Shown here piece by piece: positions 27,233-37,106 of a stretch of DNA of 41,558 nucleotides. Each line of letters opens with the position of its first letter. Positions within the stretch are counted from its first letter, which is position 1. The position numbers were made by a program, and so were the translations under genes. The DNA comes from a bacterium. GTDB lineage: Bacteria; Ratteibacteria; UBA8468; B48-G9; DTJG01. The notes beneath the pieces are model-generated. The model searched no databases. It was not told where the DNA came from and saw only the letters and a program-made list of their open reading frames with translations. The DNA lies in NCBI GenBank assembly GCA_029552985.1, contig JAKPDB010000002.1, positions 1-41,558 of the forward strand. The letters are read 5' to 3'.

Positions 27233-30200
27233 AAAAATTTATCTATCTTGGCATCCTTATTTTTGCTTCAGTGTGTTTTTGCGATATGATTACGGGTATT
27301 GTAAAAACAACAGATAACAAACGGGTTATTGGTGCTGAAGTTCGGGTTTTTAAAATCAGGCAGGTTGAAAATACGCCAGTGAAAACAACGATGTCTGACA
27401 GATACGGAAAATTCAAAATTGAGGGTCTTGAAACCGGGTATTACAGAATCTTAGTGTCAAAGAAAAACTTTTGTGATGGTAGTCTTGGTACCATTGAAGT
27501 AAACCAGCCGAAATATGGAATTGCCAATTATGAAATCGTGTTGAAAAAACCTGGTTCAATCAGTGGTTTTGTTTACGGCCCGGATGGGCAGCCCGTTCAA
27601 TCTGCAAGGATTGTTTGTACGAGAAACAACAAATCTACAATCACGGATAACAGAGGGTTTTACAAAATTGATGGGCTGGAACCAGGAAACTTCTACATTT
27701 ATGCGGAAGCAAAGGGCTTTGTGAAAAATTACAGGCCTAATGTGGTCGTTGAAGAAAACAAAGAGACAGCAGGTATCAACTTTACACTTTCTTATGCAGG
27801 AACAATTAAAGGAGTTGTTGTTGACGCTGAAACAGGAAAAGTTGTTGAAAATGCGATGGTTGAATGTTCGGGTCCAGGGTATTGTTCTTCAAAAACAGAT
27901 TCAAAAGGCAAATTTTTTATTGAGAATCTGGTACCTGGAAGATATGACATCGGAGTTTACACACAGGGTTATGAATACGCAAGCGCAAGGAACATTTCTG
28001 TGGTTGCAAAAGAAACTGTTGACGTTGGAGAGATAAAAATAAAACTCAGACCAAAATATTTTCATCTTAACACAAGTCAATGGCTTTTTACTCCTGGTGA
28101 AAATGTCAAATTTTATTTTAATGCGTATAGAATCCCTTCTGTTACAATTAACATTTACGAGATTGACCTTTTAAATGAGATAAACAAATCGAAAGGTTTT
28201 TCTCGCCCAATTAAAACAATTTTAATGTCTGCTGATATATCAAACAAAGCGCCTGTATTAAGCAAGAAAATTGATATTTCCTACAAGACCCCATTAACAG
28301 AATTGTATGACAGAAGAATGTCAGCAGGGATGTTGCCAGAAGGCGTGTATGTGTGTGTAGTTACACCTGAAGGGCTACCGCCACAAAGACAGGTATTTTT
28401 TGTATCTGATGTGGGTTTTATTTCAAAAACATGTGATAATAAATCTGTTTTTACTGTTTTTTCAATTTCAAAAGGTGTGGCTCTTGCAGATATTTCTGTT
28501 TATGTTTTTGATAATTTGTGGAATCTGAAGCAGGAAATTAAAACCGATAGCAATGGACAGTTTATATTTGATGAAAGCCAGAAATTTCTGATAATCTCAG
28601 GAAAATCCTTTGCAGTTTCAGACACTGTGACTAAAGGTTATTATGGATCAGATGATAAAAGAATGATTTATTCTTACACTGATAGACCTGTGTACAGACC
28701 AGGGCATACCATTTATTTTAAGGCAATTCCAAGGATTGATTCTGGCGATAAGTATGAAATGGCGCAGATTACAGGTTGCCAGGTAAAAATACTTGCTCCA
28801 GATGGGAGCGCAGTGTATGAAACAACCTTGGTGCCACAAAAAACTGGTTCAATTTCTGGTCAATGGACAATCCCGGATGAGCCACCGCTTGGCACTTACT
28901 CAATAGAGTTCAAAACGCAGGGGCAAGACATTTTGAGCGGAAGGTGTGCTTTTAAGGTTCTTGAGTATAGAAAGCCGGAATTTTCCATAGAAGTGAAGAC
29001 AGACAAAATTAGGTATCTTCCCGGAGAAAAAATTAAGGCAATTATTTCAGCACAATACTATTTTGGAGCACCTGTAAAAAATGCAGATATTATGTGGGCG
29101 GTTTATTCAAAGCCAGCATACGATTATTATGATTTCGAAGATTATGATGGAGAATATGAATATGAAGGATGGTGGCGTGGGTCCCTTGTTTGTTCAGGTA
29201 ATTTGAAAACTGACGAAAATGGGACAATGTTATTAGAAATTCCAACAAAAAAGTCATACCAGCAGAAAGAAACCTATTTAATTGAAGTGAAAATGACTGA
29301 CCTGAGCAGGAGAGAAATAACATCAAGTACAAAGGTGCTTATTGTTCCAGGAAATTTTGAAATCTCTATTTCAACAGATAAATATGTTTATTCGTCTGGC
29401 GAAGAGATACCATTGGCTGTTTCAGCGCGATACTATGAGGATAATAGTCCGGTTATTGGAAAACAATTCACTATTTCTGTAAGCCAGGAAACATACGACC
29501 AGAAGAAAAAAAGGTGGACCTTCAAGGAGCTTCTGACCACAAAGTTTGTTTCTAAGGGAGAAAAAACAACGATAAAACTGAAGCCATCAGCAACAGGTAA
29601 CATAAGGATTGATGTTCGGGGAATTGACCAGTTTCACAATATCATTTCTGCCACAAGATATGTCTGGATAGCAGGCAGGGACTATTATTCATCCTGGTAC
29701 GGAAGAAAGGAAATTGAGATTGTTTCAGACAAGAAAGAATACGAAATTGGAGATACTGCAAAGATTCTCATTAACTCTTCTTATAAAGATTTGAACCTGT
29801 TGTTTTCAATTGAAGGGACAAAATTATTCGAAACAAAACTTATCAGAATGCAGGGAAATTCAGCACTGATTGAGATACCAGTAAAGCAGGAATATGTCCC
29901 AAATATCTATATTTCAGTGTGCGGCGTAAAAAACAAAAACTTCATTTCTTCGAGCAAACCATTGAAAATTGCATGTAAAGAAAAATTTCTCAATGTGGAA
30001 ATTATCCCGGAAAAAAGCCGTCTTCAGCCCCGGGAGAGCGCCCGCTATAGAATAAAAATCACAGATTCAGAAGGAAAAGGCGTTTCCGCTGAATTTTCAA
30101 TGGGAGTGGTCGACGAGTCAATTTATGCAATTTCCGGCGAACTTGTTCCAAAAATTGAGGACTTTTTCTATGGTGGCAAGGCAAACAGGGTTTCAACCTC

Positions 30201-32355
30201 TTATTCCTTCAGTCGCTGGTACTACGGCGGCGCAGGGAAGGATTTTGCTCAGGAGGAAATAAGAAGAAATTTCAAGGATACGGCTTTCTGGTTGCCGTAT
30301 GCTTTCACGGATACAACTGGCACAGCAGATATTCAGTTTAATCTTCCTGATAATCTTACCACATGGAGAACAACAATTCGCGCCATTACTTTTGATACGA
30401 AAGTTGGGTCAGGGATTAATAAAGTAATTACCACGAAACCTTTGATTGCAAATTTGATAATGCCAAGATTTATGGTTGAAGACGATAGAATGTTGATTTC
30501 AGGAGTCATTCATAATTACACAGGCAAAAATCAGAAAATTTTTGTCGAGATGAAAGCGGATGGACTTGATATTCTTGACGAAAAGGAAAAAACCATCGAA
30601 ATTGAAAATGGGAAATCAGCGAGGGTCGATTGGAAAGTAAAGGTCAATTCAGTGAAAAATGCCGTTATTACCCTTTTTGCTCAGACATCTTCTTACAAGG
30701 ATGCTATGGAGTTGACAATTCCTGTGTTTTCCTATGGCGCTGATGAAAGATATGTTTTTGCAGGTCAATGCGAGGATACCAGGACAGATACATTTTACAT
30801 GCCCGCAGGTACAATTCCAGCGTCAATTGATGCAAAATCATATATTTACCCATCTCTTATTTCTGGATTGTTCAGCAGTTTAGATGAACTTGCCAAATAC
30901 CCTTATGGATGTATTGAACAAACACTCAGTGGATTTTTACCAGCTGTGCAGGTGGCCAATACTTTGTCAAGAATAAAGAAGGAAGATCTTGATTTTCTTG
31001 CCAGCGATAAAGAAAAGTTTGAAGAAATGATTGCCCGGCTACCAAAAAAAGTGAGTGATGGATTGGTAAAACTTTATCACTATCAAAATCAGGATGGCGG
31101 ATGGGGATGGTGGTCAAATGATGCAAGCAATCCCTACACAAGTGGTTATGTGATGTTTGGGCTTGCTCATGTGAAAAAATCAGGTTATCTCATCAATGAG
31201 GAAAAATTTGAAATGGGTAAGAAATTTCTAAAAAGCGCAATTGGTTCAGTACAGGATTACAATCAAAAGGTATTCATGCTTTATTCTCTTGTATACGCAG
31301 GTGAAAAGAATACCAGTGCAATAGAGGACATTTACGAAAACAAAGATAAACTTCATCCTTATACAATGGCGCAGTTATGCCTGATTCTTCACTATCTTGG
31401 GGATTCAAGAGCAAAAGACATTCTCAATGAGCTCTGCAGCAAAGCTATTAAACCAACTCCAAATTTCTGCTACTGGCAGGCAGAAGATGGCAATTACACC
31501 TGGATTCATAGTAATGTTGAGACTACAGCATGGGCTCTCCGCGCAATTCTTGCAACAGACCCGAACAGACAGGAAATTCCGGGTATTTTGAGATACCTTG
31601 TGATGAAAAGGCAGGGTGGAATGTGGATGTCGACAAAAGATACAGCAATGTGCCTATTTGCTTTTACAGATTATCTTGAGAAAAGCGACGAACTTTCACC
31701 TGATTATACAACAGTGCTTTCAATCAACAATAACGAAATTGCAAAGGAAAAAATTACCAGAGAAAGCATTAAGAAATTTGTTACTACCATTAATGTTCCG
31801 CCTGAAAATCTGAAAGCAGGCAGGACCAATGAAATGAAAATTCAAAAACAGGGCAAAGGCAATCTTTACTATACACACCTTATTAAATGTGCTGTGAGGG
31901 ATGTTGCGATTCCTGATTTTGACAGTGGTTTCAAGGTATCAAGAAGATACACTGAAACTGAACCGCGTAAAGTTCAGAATGCCAGAGGAGAAATCAGTTA
32001 TGTCTATGACGAGATTGCAAGGCCTTTGAAAAGCGGTGAAAGAATCAGAGTGGAAATAAAAATTTCTGGTGGAGAAAAATACCAATATGTGATGATAGAA
32101 GACCCGATTCCAGCAGGTTGCGAGGTTGTTCAGGAAGCAGTTGGCGATGGCTGGTGGTATTGCAGAAAAGAAGTCAGAGATGAAAAGGTGGCGTTTTTTA
32201 CCACCTTCTGGTCTGAAAGGGAAAGAATCATTACATATCAATTGAGGGCAGAAACACCTGGATTTTATCATGTACTGCCGACAAAGGCGCAGTTGATGTA
32301 CTTACCTGAAGTATGGGGTCGTTCCAGAGGCAACACATTAACGATTGAGCAATGA
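27229..32355 (+). CDS. bacterial alpha-2-macroglobulin with thioester
   Basis: A 1708-residue exported protease trap. After a signal peptide (about 1-19) come three carboxypeptidase regulatory-like beta repeats (about 20-105, 108-185, 190-275) with motifs like GKFKIEGLETGYY. Macroglobulin domains follow, the MG2 start TDRPVYRPG being at 484-492. The A2M domain is near 1017-1100, the thioester CIEQ is at 1228-1231 inside YPYGCIEQ, an alpha/alpha barrel follows to about 1480, and a beta-rich C terminus ends the protein. The intact Cys and Gln suggest covalent trapping of attacking proteases. There is no clear lipobox, unlike E. coli YfhM. In place of the usual pbpC partner it lies between AMMECR1 and VanW genes, with ATGA overlaps at both ends. 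Confidence 0.93.
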   Translation: MKKFIYLGILIFASVCFCDMITGIVKTTDNKRVIGAEVRVFKIRQVENTPVKTTMSDRYGKFKIEGLETGYYRILVSKKNFCDGSLGTIEVNQPKYGIANYEIVLKKPGSISGFVYGPDGQPVQSARIVCTRNNKSTITDNRGFYKIDGLEPGNFYIYAEAKGFVKNYRPNVVVEENKETAGINFTLSYAGTIKGVVVDAETGKVVENAMVECSGPGYCSSKTDSKGKFFIENLVPGRYDIGVYTQGYEYASARNISVVAKETVDVGEIKIKLRPKYFHLNTSQWLFTPGENVKFYFNAYRIPSVTINIYEIDLLNEINKSKGFSRPIKTILMSADISNKAPVLSKKIDISYKTPLTELYDRRMSAGMLPEGVYVCVVTPEGLPPQRQVFFVSDVGFISKTCDNKSVFTVFSISKGVALADISVYVFDNLWNLKQEIKTDSNGQFIFDESQKFLIISGKSFAVSDTVTKGYYGSDDKRMIYSYTDRPVYRPGHTIYFKAIPRIDSGDKYEMAQITGCQVKILAPDGSAVYETTLVPQKTGSISGQWTIPDEPPLGTYSIEFKTQGQDILSGRCAFKVLEYRKPEFSIEVKTDKIRYLPGEKIKAIISAQYYFGAPVKNADIMWAVYSKPAYDYYDFEDYDGEYEYEGWWRGSLVCSGNLKTDENGTMLLEIPTKKSYQQKETYLIEVKMTDLSRREITSSTKVLIVPGNFEISISTDKYVYSSGEEIPLAVSARYYEDNSPVIGKQFTISVSQETYDQKKKRWTFKELLTTKFVSKGEKTTIKLKPSATGNIRIDVRGIDQFHNIISATRYVWIAGRDYYSSWYGRKEIEIVSDKKEYEIGDTAKILINSSYKDLNLLFSIEGTKLFETKLIRMQGNSALIEIPVKQEYVPNIYISVCGVKNKNFISSSKPLKIACKEKFLNVEIIPEKSRLQPRESARYRIKITDSEGKGVSAEFSMGVVDESIYAISGELVPKIEDFFYGGKANRVSTSYSFSRWYYGGAGKDFAQEEIRRNFKDTAFWLPYAFTDTTGTADIQFNLPDNLTTWRTTIRAITFDTKVGSGINKVITTKPLIANLIMPRFMVEDDRMLISGVIHNYTGKNQKIFVEMKADGLDILDEKEKTIEIENGKSARVDWKVKVNSVKNAVITLFAQTSSYKDAMELTIPVFSYGADERYVFAGQCEDTRTDTFYMPAGTIPASIDAKSYIYPSLISGLFSSLDELAKYPYGCIEQTLSGFLPAVQVANTLSRIKKEDLDFLASDKEKFEEMIARLPKKVSDGLVKLYHYQNQDGGWGWWSNDASNPYTSGYVMFGLAHVKKSGYLINEEKFEMGKKFLKSAIGSVQDYNQKVFMLYSLVYAGEKNTSAIEDIYENKDKLHPYTMAQLCLILHYLGDSRAKDILNELCSKAIKPTPNFCYWQAEDGNYTWIHSNVETTAWALRAILATDPNRQEIPGILRYLVMKRQGGMWMSTKDTAMCLFAFTDYLEKSDELSPDYTTVLSINNNEIAKEKITRESIKKFVTTINVPPENLKAGRTNEMKIQKQGKGNLYYTHLIKCAVRDVAIPDFDSGFKVSRRYTETEPRKVQNARGEISYVYDEIARPLKSGERIRVEIKISGGEKYQYVMIEDPIPAGCEVVQEAVGDGWWYCRKEVRDEKVAFFTTFWSERERIITYQLRAETPGFYHVLPTKAQLMYLPEVWGRSRGNTLTIEQ

Positions 32356-33023
32356 AGAAAATTGTTTTTCAACTGATTTTTCTTCTATCGATTTTTGCGG
32401 TAAGCTATTGTGCTGAGGAATTCAAATATCAGTGGTCTTCATATACCACTTATTTCAGAACCAACATTGACCAGCGGCAACACAATATAAAAATTGCCAC
32501 GATGTATCTTGATGGATTTGTACTTTATCCAAAAACAATTTTTTCATTCAATAACGAGATAACTGAGAAAATTCCAGAAGAACAGTTAGGACCCGCGACA
32601 ATCGTTTCAGGAGAGCAAACGACAGTAGGATTCGGTGGTGGGCTCTGTCAGATATCGTCAACCCTTTATGCTGCATCTCTTTATGCAGGGCTTTCTATTT
32701 ATGAAAGGAAGTCGCATTCAAAACCAGTCGGTTACATCAACATGGGACTTGACGCAACAGTGGCAAATGATGAAGGTGTGGATCTGAAAATTTTCAACCC
32801 CTATCGATGTAAGCTGTTGATCAAAGCGTCTGTTATTGGTAATGGTCTGAATGTGTCAATTTTTGGCAGCAGACCAAAACCAAACACAGTGGTTATTTCT
32901 GTTTCAAAACCAGAAAGAAAAGAAAATTTTCTCTATACCACAACAACCCGCACTATTTTTTCGTCAGGCAAGGAAATTTTTTCAGAAATCGTTTCAATAG
33001 ATAAGTATCTGGCGCCAGAATGA
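32352..33023 (+). CDS. VanW-family protein
   Basis: A 223-residue protein with a signal peptide (VFQLIFLLSIFAVSYCAEE). The VanW signature is clear: FGGGLCQISSTLYAASLYAG at about 97-116, followed by ERKSHS and GLDATV. VanW occurs in some vancomycin-resistance clusters but most members are in Gram-positives or have unknown roles in the cell wall; no vanA/H/X genes are present, so resistance should not be inferred. The start overlaps the alpha-2-macroglobulin stop (ATGA), which suggests a shared envelope role. Confidence 0.88.
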   Translation: MKKIVFQLIFLLSIFAVSYCAEEFKYQWSSYTTYFRTNIDQRQHNIKIATMYLDGFVLYPKTIFSFNNEITEKIPEEQLGPATIVSGEQTTVGFGGGLCQISSTLYAASLYAGLSIYERKSHSKPVGYINMGLDATVANDEGVDLKIFNPYRCKLLIKASVIGNGLNVSIFGSRPKPNTVVISVSKPERKENFLYTTTTRTIFSSGKEIFSEIVSIDKYLAPE

Positions 33024-33027
33024 TTTT

Positions 33028-33927
33028 TTATCTGAATCTTCTATGTAACCAGGTGAACCATTCTTCAGGGCCTTGTCTTACATAATATTCTATTCGATTG
33101 TAGAAAAACTGTGTATTATCTCTATAATCCTTTTCTGCGTCTTCTGTTTTTGCAAGCTGGTAAGGGCCTTCAATAAAAATTGTGTGCTTGAATTTTTCCC
33201 TGTGTCTGATAAATACGCCGAAAACTTTTGCGTCAAACCTTCTTGCAAAGACAGCAGCTCCTGTTGGAGCTTGCACTATTTTTCCAAAAAAACAAACTTC
33301 AGTACCTTTACCTGAATGCTGGTCAATCAACAGGCATAGCGCGTTTTTTTGTTTTAACCACTCAAGGGATAAACCAATTGCCTGTGAAAGATTGGTTTTA
33401 CTGATGCCAAATATCCCTTTTTTTCTTCTGATTCTATCCATATATCTTGCAAGATATTGATTGTTTGCATCCCTTGCTATCCATGTGACCGGCAGCCCCG
33501 CATAAATCAGAGCAGCAATCATAAGCGCAAAATTACCAAGGTGGGCGCTGACCAGTATCACGGGTTTTTTTGATTGACATACCTGCATCAGAGCATCAAT
33601 GCCTTTAAATTCAATCAATTTTAATGCACGTTCTGAACAAATTTTTGTCCACAATGCCCACTCAACGAAAAAAAAGGCGTTTTTCTCGACAATTTTTTTT
33701 GTCAATAATGTTCTTTCTTCTGGGGTCAATTGATTGCCATAGGCAGCAATAATATTGTTTCGTATTTTCTTTTTTAATGAACCTGCGATGGAATAGAAAA
33801 ATTTGCCTGTAACTTTCCCTATCTCTGGATAAATTGCTGATGGTAACATTCTTATAATGTTGAAAAGACCAAAAAAGAATAGATACCCGAATATGTCTGT
33901 GATGTACTCTACTTTTTTTCTTCTCAT
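33028..33927 (-). CDS. lpxL: LpxL/HtrB-type lipid A acyltransferase, changed active site
   Basis: A 299-residue protein with an N-terminal membrane helix (about 12-32) and the lysophospholipid acyltransferase fold, with SAHLGNFALMIAAL at 127-140 and DQHSGKGTEVCFFG later. Family enzymes add the secondary acyl chains to lipid A. The usual HX4(D/E) pair reads H129 then A134, so the acid of the catalytic dyad is missing. It could therefore be inactive, use another residue, or act on another substrate. The frame opens much earlier, but the ATG at 33927 is six bases after a promoter -10 and is the natural start; no Shine-Dalgarno site is visible. It converges with vanW. Confidence 0.82.
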   Translation of the reverse strand: MRRKKVEYITDIFGYLFFFGLFNIIRMLPSAIYPEIGKVTGKFFYSIAGSLKKKIRNNIIAAYGNQLTPEERTLLTKKIVEKNAFFFVEWALWTKICSERALKLIEFKGIDALMQVCQSKKPVILVSAHLGNFALMIAALIYAGLPVTWIARDANNQYLARYMDRIRRKKGIFGISKTNLSQAIGLSLEWLKQKNALCLLIDQHSGKGTEVCFFGKIVQAPTGAAVFARRFDAKVFGVFIRHREKFKHTIFIEGPYQLAKTEDAEKDYRDNTQFFYNRIEYYVRQGPEEWFTWLHRRFR

Positions 33928-33933
33928 GGATTT

Positions 33934-33961
33934 ATTGTACTTTACAAAGTGGTTTTCTGAA
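33934..33961 (-). promoter_or_regulatory. promoter for lpxL, leaderless
   Basis: On the minus strand TTCAGA (33956-33961) and TACAAT (33934-33939) are 16 nt apart, and the -10 ends six bases before the ATG at 33927. Transcription should begin at or near the start codon. Confidence 0.5.
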
Positions 33962-33978
33962 ATTGATGTTTTTGTTCT

Positions 33979-34007
33979 TTGACCGATATCGCAATAAAAT
34001 ATATCAT
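33979..34007 (+). promoter_or_regulatory. promoter for hisS-aspS
   Basis: TTGACC at 33979-33984, a 17-nt spacer and TATCAT at 34002-34007. An ATG in the hisS frame lies 7 nt later at 34015, and the homology-based hisS start lies at 34060. If the transcript is leaderless, HisS would carry 15 extra N-terminal residues. Confidence 0.55.
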
Positions 34008-34059
34008 ATACGGTATGTGTCATAGGTGCAAATTTGAGGTTTTGAACAATCATTATCAT

Positions 34060-35310
34060 ATGGAAAAGCAAATAAAATCAGTAAGGGGAATGAGGGATAT
34101 CCTTCCTGACGAAACGCGTCGATGGAAGGCGCTTGAGTCATTGATTTTCAGGGTTCTGGAGAGTTTCGGTTTTGAAGAAATCAGGGTTCCAATAGTCGAA
34201 GAGCTGAAACTATTTCAGAGGAGCGTTGGCTCTTTTACTGACATCGTTCAGAAAGAAATGTACGTGTTCAAAGATAGAGGAGATAGGGTTCTTGCTCTCA
34301 GGCCAGAGGCGACTGCTTGTGTTGTTCGTGCATATCTTGAACACAGTCTCAACGAAAAAAAGAGGATTACGCGTCTTTATTATTCAGGTCCCATGTTCAG
34401 ATATGACAGACCACAAAAGGATAGGTACAGACAGTTCTATCAGATTGGCGCAGAAATTATTGGCGGGCAGAATCCTTATTTTGATGCGGAACTTATCATA
34501 ATACTTGCAAAGATTTTTGAGAAAATTGGTGTGGCTGATTATGTTTTTGAAATTAATTCAGTGGGTTGCAATCAGTGTAAGACAAGCTACAGTGCAAAGT
34601 TAAAACAATTTCTTCAAAACAGAGCGTCTCATATGTGTCAGGACTGTCAGACGAGAATCGAGAACAATGTGCTGAGGGTTCTGGATTGTAAAGTAGTTTC
34701 GTGTAAAAGCATCATAAAGGAGGCGCCTGTTATTCAGGATATACTGTGTCAGGGATGCAAGGCACATCAGGAAACTCTTTACAGAATTCTTGATAATCAC
34801 AGGGTTCCATACAAAGAAAATTGGCAACTTGTTAGGGGACTGGATTATTACACGAAAACGGTTTTTGAGCTGAAAATTTCAAACAATGATAATGCTGTTG
34901 CTGGTGGCGGTAGATACGATAATCTGGTACATGAACTTGGCGGACCTGAAACAGCTGCGTGTGGTTTTGCCATAGGAATGGATCGATTGTGCAATATGAT
35001 TTCCCCAGAGATAAAAAAAGACATCACAGTATTTGTCGTTTTTCTTGGTGAAAAATCTCTACAACAAGGGGTAAAGATCGTTAACGGTGTCAGGAATGAT
35101 CATGTAAGAATTGTTGCGGATTATACTGATAGGTCTCTAAAAAGTCATCTTAAGAGCGCTGATAGAGAAGATATCCAGCATGTTCTTATTCTTGGTGAAA
35201 ACGAATTACAGCAGGAGAGTTTTCTTTATAGAAATATGAAAAGCGGATATCAGACAATGGTAAAATTTTCTGAACTTTCAAACTTTTTTAAGGGGTTAGA
35301 GAATGCTTAG
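34060..35310 (+). CDS. hisS: histidyl-tRNA synthetase
   Basis: Charges tRNA-His. A class II synthetase of 416 residues (431 from the upstream ATG at 34015). Visible motifs: RGMRDILP at the start, motif 2 FRYDRPQKDRYRQFYQIGAE, the His-specific LVRGLDYYTKTVFE and AGGGRYDNL, and motif 3 GFAIGMDRL. The insertion domain has eight Cys including CNQC, CQDC and CQGC, which may bind zinc. I chose 34060 because family members have about eight residues before RGM; the promoter position argues for 34015. No Shine-Dalgarno site precedes either. The last 8 nt overlap aspS. Confidence 0.95.
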   Translation: MEKQIKSVRGMRDILPDETRRWKALESLIFRVLESFGFEEIRVPIVEELKLFQRSVGSFTDIVQKEMYVFKDRGDRVLALRPEATACVVRAYLEHSLNEKKRITRLYYSGPMFRYDRPQKDRYRQFYQIGAEIIGGQNPYFDAELIIILAKIFEKIGVADYVFEINSVGCNQCKTSYSAKLKQFLQNRASHMCQDCQTRIENNVLRVLDCKVVSCKSIIKEAPVIQDILCQGCKAHQETLYRILDNHRVPYKENWQLVRGLDYYTKTVFELKISNNDNAVAGGGRYDNLVHELGGPETAACGFAIGMDRLCNMISPEIKKDITVFVVFLGEKSLQQGVKIVNGVRNDHVRIVADYTDRSLKSHLKSADREDIQHVLILGENELQQESFLYRNMKSGYQTMVKFSELSNFFKGLENA

Positions 35311-37075
35311 AACTCACACATGTGGACAGTTAAATCTTGGTGATGTTGGTAAAAACGTGACCCTTGCAGGATGGGTTTCTTCCTTACGGGATCATGGAAA
35401 TATCATATTTTTCGATCTGCGAGACCGTTATGGCCTGACTCAAATTGTGTGCAATCTTCCACAATTACCAGAATCTATTGTTGAAATAGTGAAAAAGATA
35501 AGACAGGAATTCGTCATTCAGGTTTCTGGAACTGTTGTTGCCCGTTCGCCAGAAACAGTAAATCCAAAAATTTCCACTGGTTCTATAGAGGTAGTCGCCA
35601 AAAATGTTGAAATCTTGAATACTTGCGAACCACTTCCCTTTGAAATTGTGGAAAGCAAATCCATTAACGAAAATACAAGGTTGAAGTACAGATATCTTGA
35701 TTTGAGAAGGGACGATTTGAAGGAGAACATTGTTTTCAGGTCTGAATTTACAGGAAAAATGAGGGAATTCTTTTTTTCTGAAGGCTTCGTTGAGATTGAA
35801 ACACCGATTCTTACGAAAAGTACACCAGAAGGTGCAAGGGATTTTCTTGTACCATCCCGACTTAATCCTGGCAGTTTCTACGCTCTTCCACAATCACCAC
35901 AGTTATTTAAACAGATTTTAATGATATCCGGTTTTGACAGGTATTATCAGATTGCCCGGTGTTTCAGGGATGAAGACCTTCGTTCTGACAGACAGCCAGA
36001 ATTTACTCAGGTAGACATTGAAATGACATTTGTTGAAGAAAATGATGTGATGGAAATGTGCGAAAGATTGATGAAATATGCAATTGAAAAAACCACTGAT
36101 ATAGAAGTGAAAATACCGTTTCCAAGATTGTCCTATGAAGAAGCATTGAACAGATTCGGTACGGATAAGCCTGACCTTCGTGCAGGGATGGAAATTGTTG
36201 ACCTTTCAGAACTTTTTACTGATTCTGGAAGCAATATCCTGGAAGGCATTTTGCAAGCCGGACTTATTATCAAAGGGATTGTGATCGAACAAGAAGAAAA
36301 TGTATCAATAAAAGATGTGGACAGCATAAATGAATTTGTAAGACAAAAAGGTGGCAAGGGCATAGGATGGATACGGTTCAGAGACAATGAAATTGTTTCT
36401 CCATTGAAAAAATCATTGAAAGATGAAACTGTTGAAAATTTGATAAAAGCGTTGAAAATCAAAGTTGGTTCACTGTTGCTGTTTCTCGGTGGAGAACATC
36501 AATGGGTATGCGAAACCCTTGGTGAAATTCGACTGGCTATGTGCAAAAAATTGAAACTGATAAATGAAAAGTCCTTGAACTTTTTATGGGTTGTGGATTT
36601 CCCGTTGTTTGAGTACAACAAGGAAGAAGATAGAATTCAGTGTGTTCACCATCCTTTTACCAGTCCCAGGACTGATAATGTGAACATTCTTGATTCAGAG
36701 CCCTTGAAGGTGAAATCTCGTGCTTATGACCTTGTTCTCAACGGTACTGAAATTGGTGGTGGAAGTATAAGAATTCATAATAGGTTACTTCAGGAGAAGA
36801 TTTTTTCAATTCTTGGGATGCAGCCAGAAGAATACAATGACAGATTCGGATTTCTTCTTGATGCTTTGAGTTATGGAGCACCGCCACATGGGGGTCTTGC
36901 TTTTGGTCTTGATAGATTGGTGATGATTCTTAGGAACGAAGACTCAATAAGAGAAACAATCGCATTTCCAAAAACTCAAAAAGGCGTTTGTCCTTTGAGC
37001 GGCGCTCCTAGTGTTGTGAATGAAAAACAGCTCAGAGACCTTTACATAAAGGTTGACTTCAAACCAAAAGAATGA
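35303..37075 (+). CDS. aspS: aspartyl-tRNA synthetase (bacterial type)
   Basis: Charges tRNA-Asp, and in organisms without AsnRS also tRNA-Asn. At 590 residues it has the normal bacterial length. An OB-fold anticodon domain (about 1-105, starting with LAGWVSSLRDHGNIIFFDLRD) is followed by the class II core with RYLDLRR and CFRDEDLRSDRQPEFTQVD. The bacterial GAD insertion (about 285-400) and motif 3 GLAFGLDRLVM come next. I cannot tell from sequence alone whether it discriminates tRNA-Asn. AAGGGG lies just before the ATG. It overlaps hisS by 8 nt, a common pair. Confidence 0.96.
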   Translation: MLRTHTCGQLNLGDVGKNVTLAGWVSSLRDHGNIIFFDLRDRYGLTQIVCNLPQLPESIVEIVKKIRQEFVIQVSGTVVARSPETVNPKISTGSIEVVAKNVEILNTCEPLPFEIVESKSINENTRLKYRYLDLRRDDLKENIVFRSEFTGKMREFFFSEGFVEIETPILTKSTPEGARDFLVPSRLNPGSFYALPQSPQLFKQILMISGFDRYYQIARCFRDEDLRSDRQPEFTQVDIEMTFVEENDVMEMCERLMKYAIEKTTDIEVKIPFPRLSYEEALNRFGTDKPDLRAGMEIVDLSELFTDSGSNILEGILQAGLIIKGIVIEQEENVSIKDVDSINEFVRQKGGKGIGWIRFRDNEIVSPLKKSLKDETVENLIKALKIKVGSLLLFLGGEHQWVCETLGEIRLAMCKKLKLINEKSLNFLWVVDFPLFEYNKEEDRIQCVHHPFTSPRTDNVNILDSEPLKVKSRAYDLVLNGTEIGGGSIRIHNRLLQEKIFSILGMQPEEYNDRFGFLLDALSYGAPPHGGLAFGLDRLVMILRNEDSIRETIAFPKTQKGVCPLSGAPSVVNEKQLRDLYIKVDFKPKE

Positions 37076-37081
37076 TAAATT
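37053..37081 (+). promoter_or_regulatory. candidate promoter for the LysM lipoprotein gene
   Basis: TTGACT at 37053-37058 inside the aspS end, a 17-nt spacer and TAAATT at 37076-37081. The transcript would start about 19 nt before the ATG at 37107, leaving an AAAGGGGAAG ribosome site in the leader. Confidence 0.45.
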
Positions 37082-37106
37082 GAATAACATTAAAAAGGGG
37101 AAGAAC

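Noticed and set aside
32352-33023. Vancomycin resistance locus because of VanW
   Set aside because: No vanH, vanA, vanX or two-component genes nearby; VanW domains occur widely without resistance.
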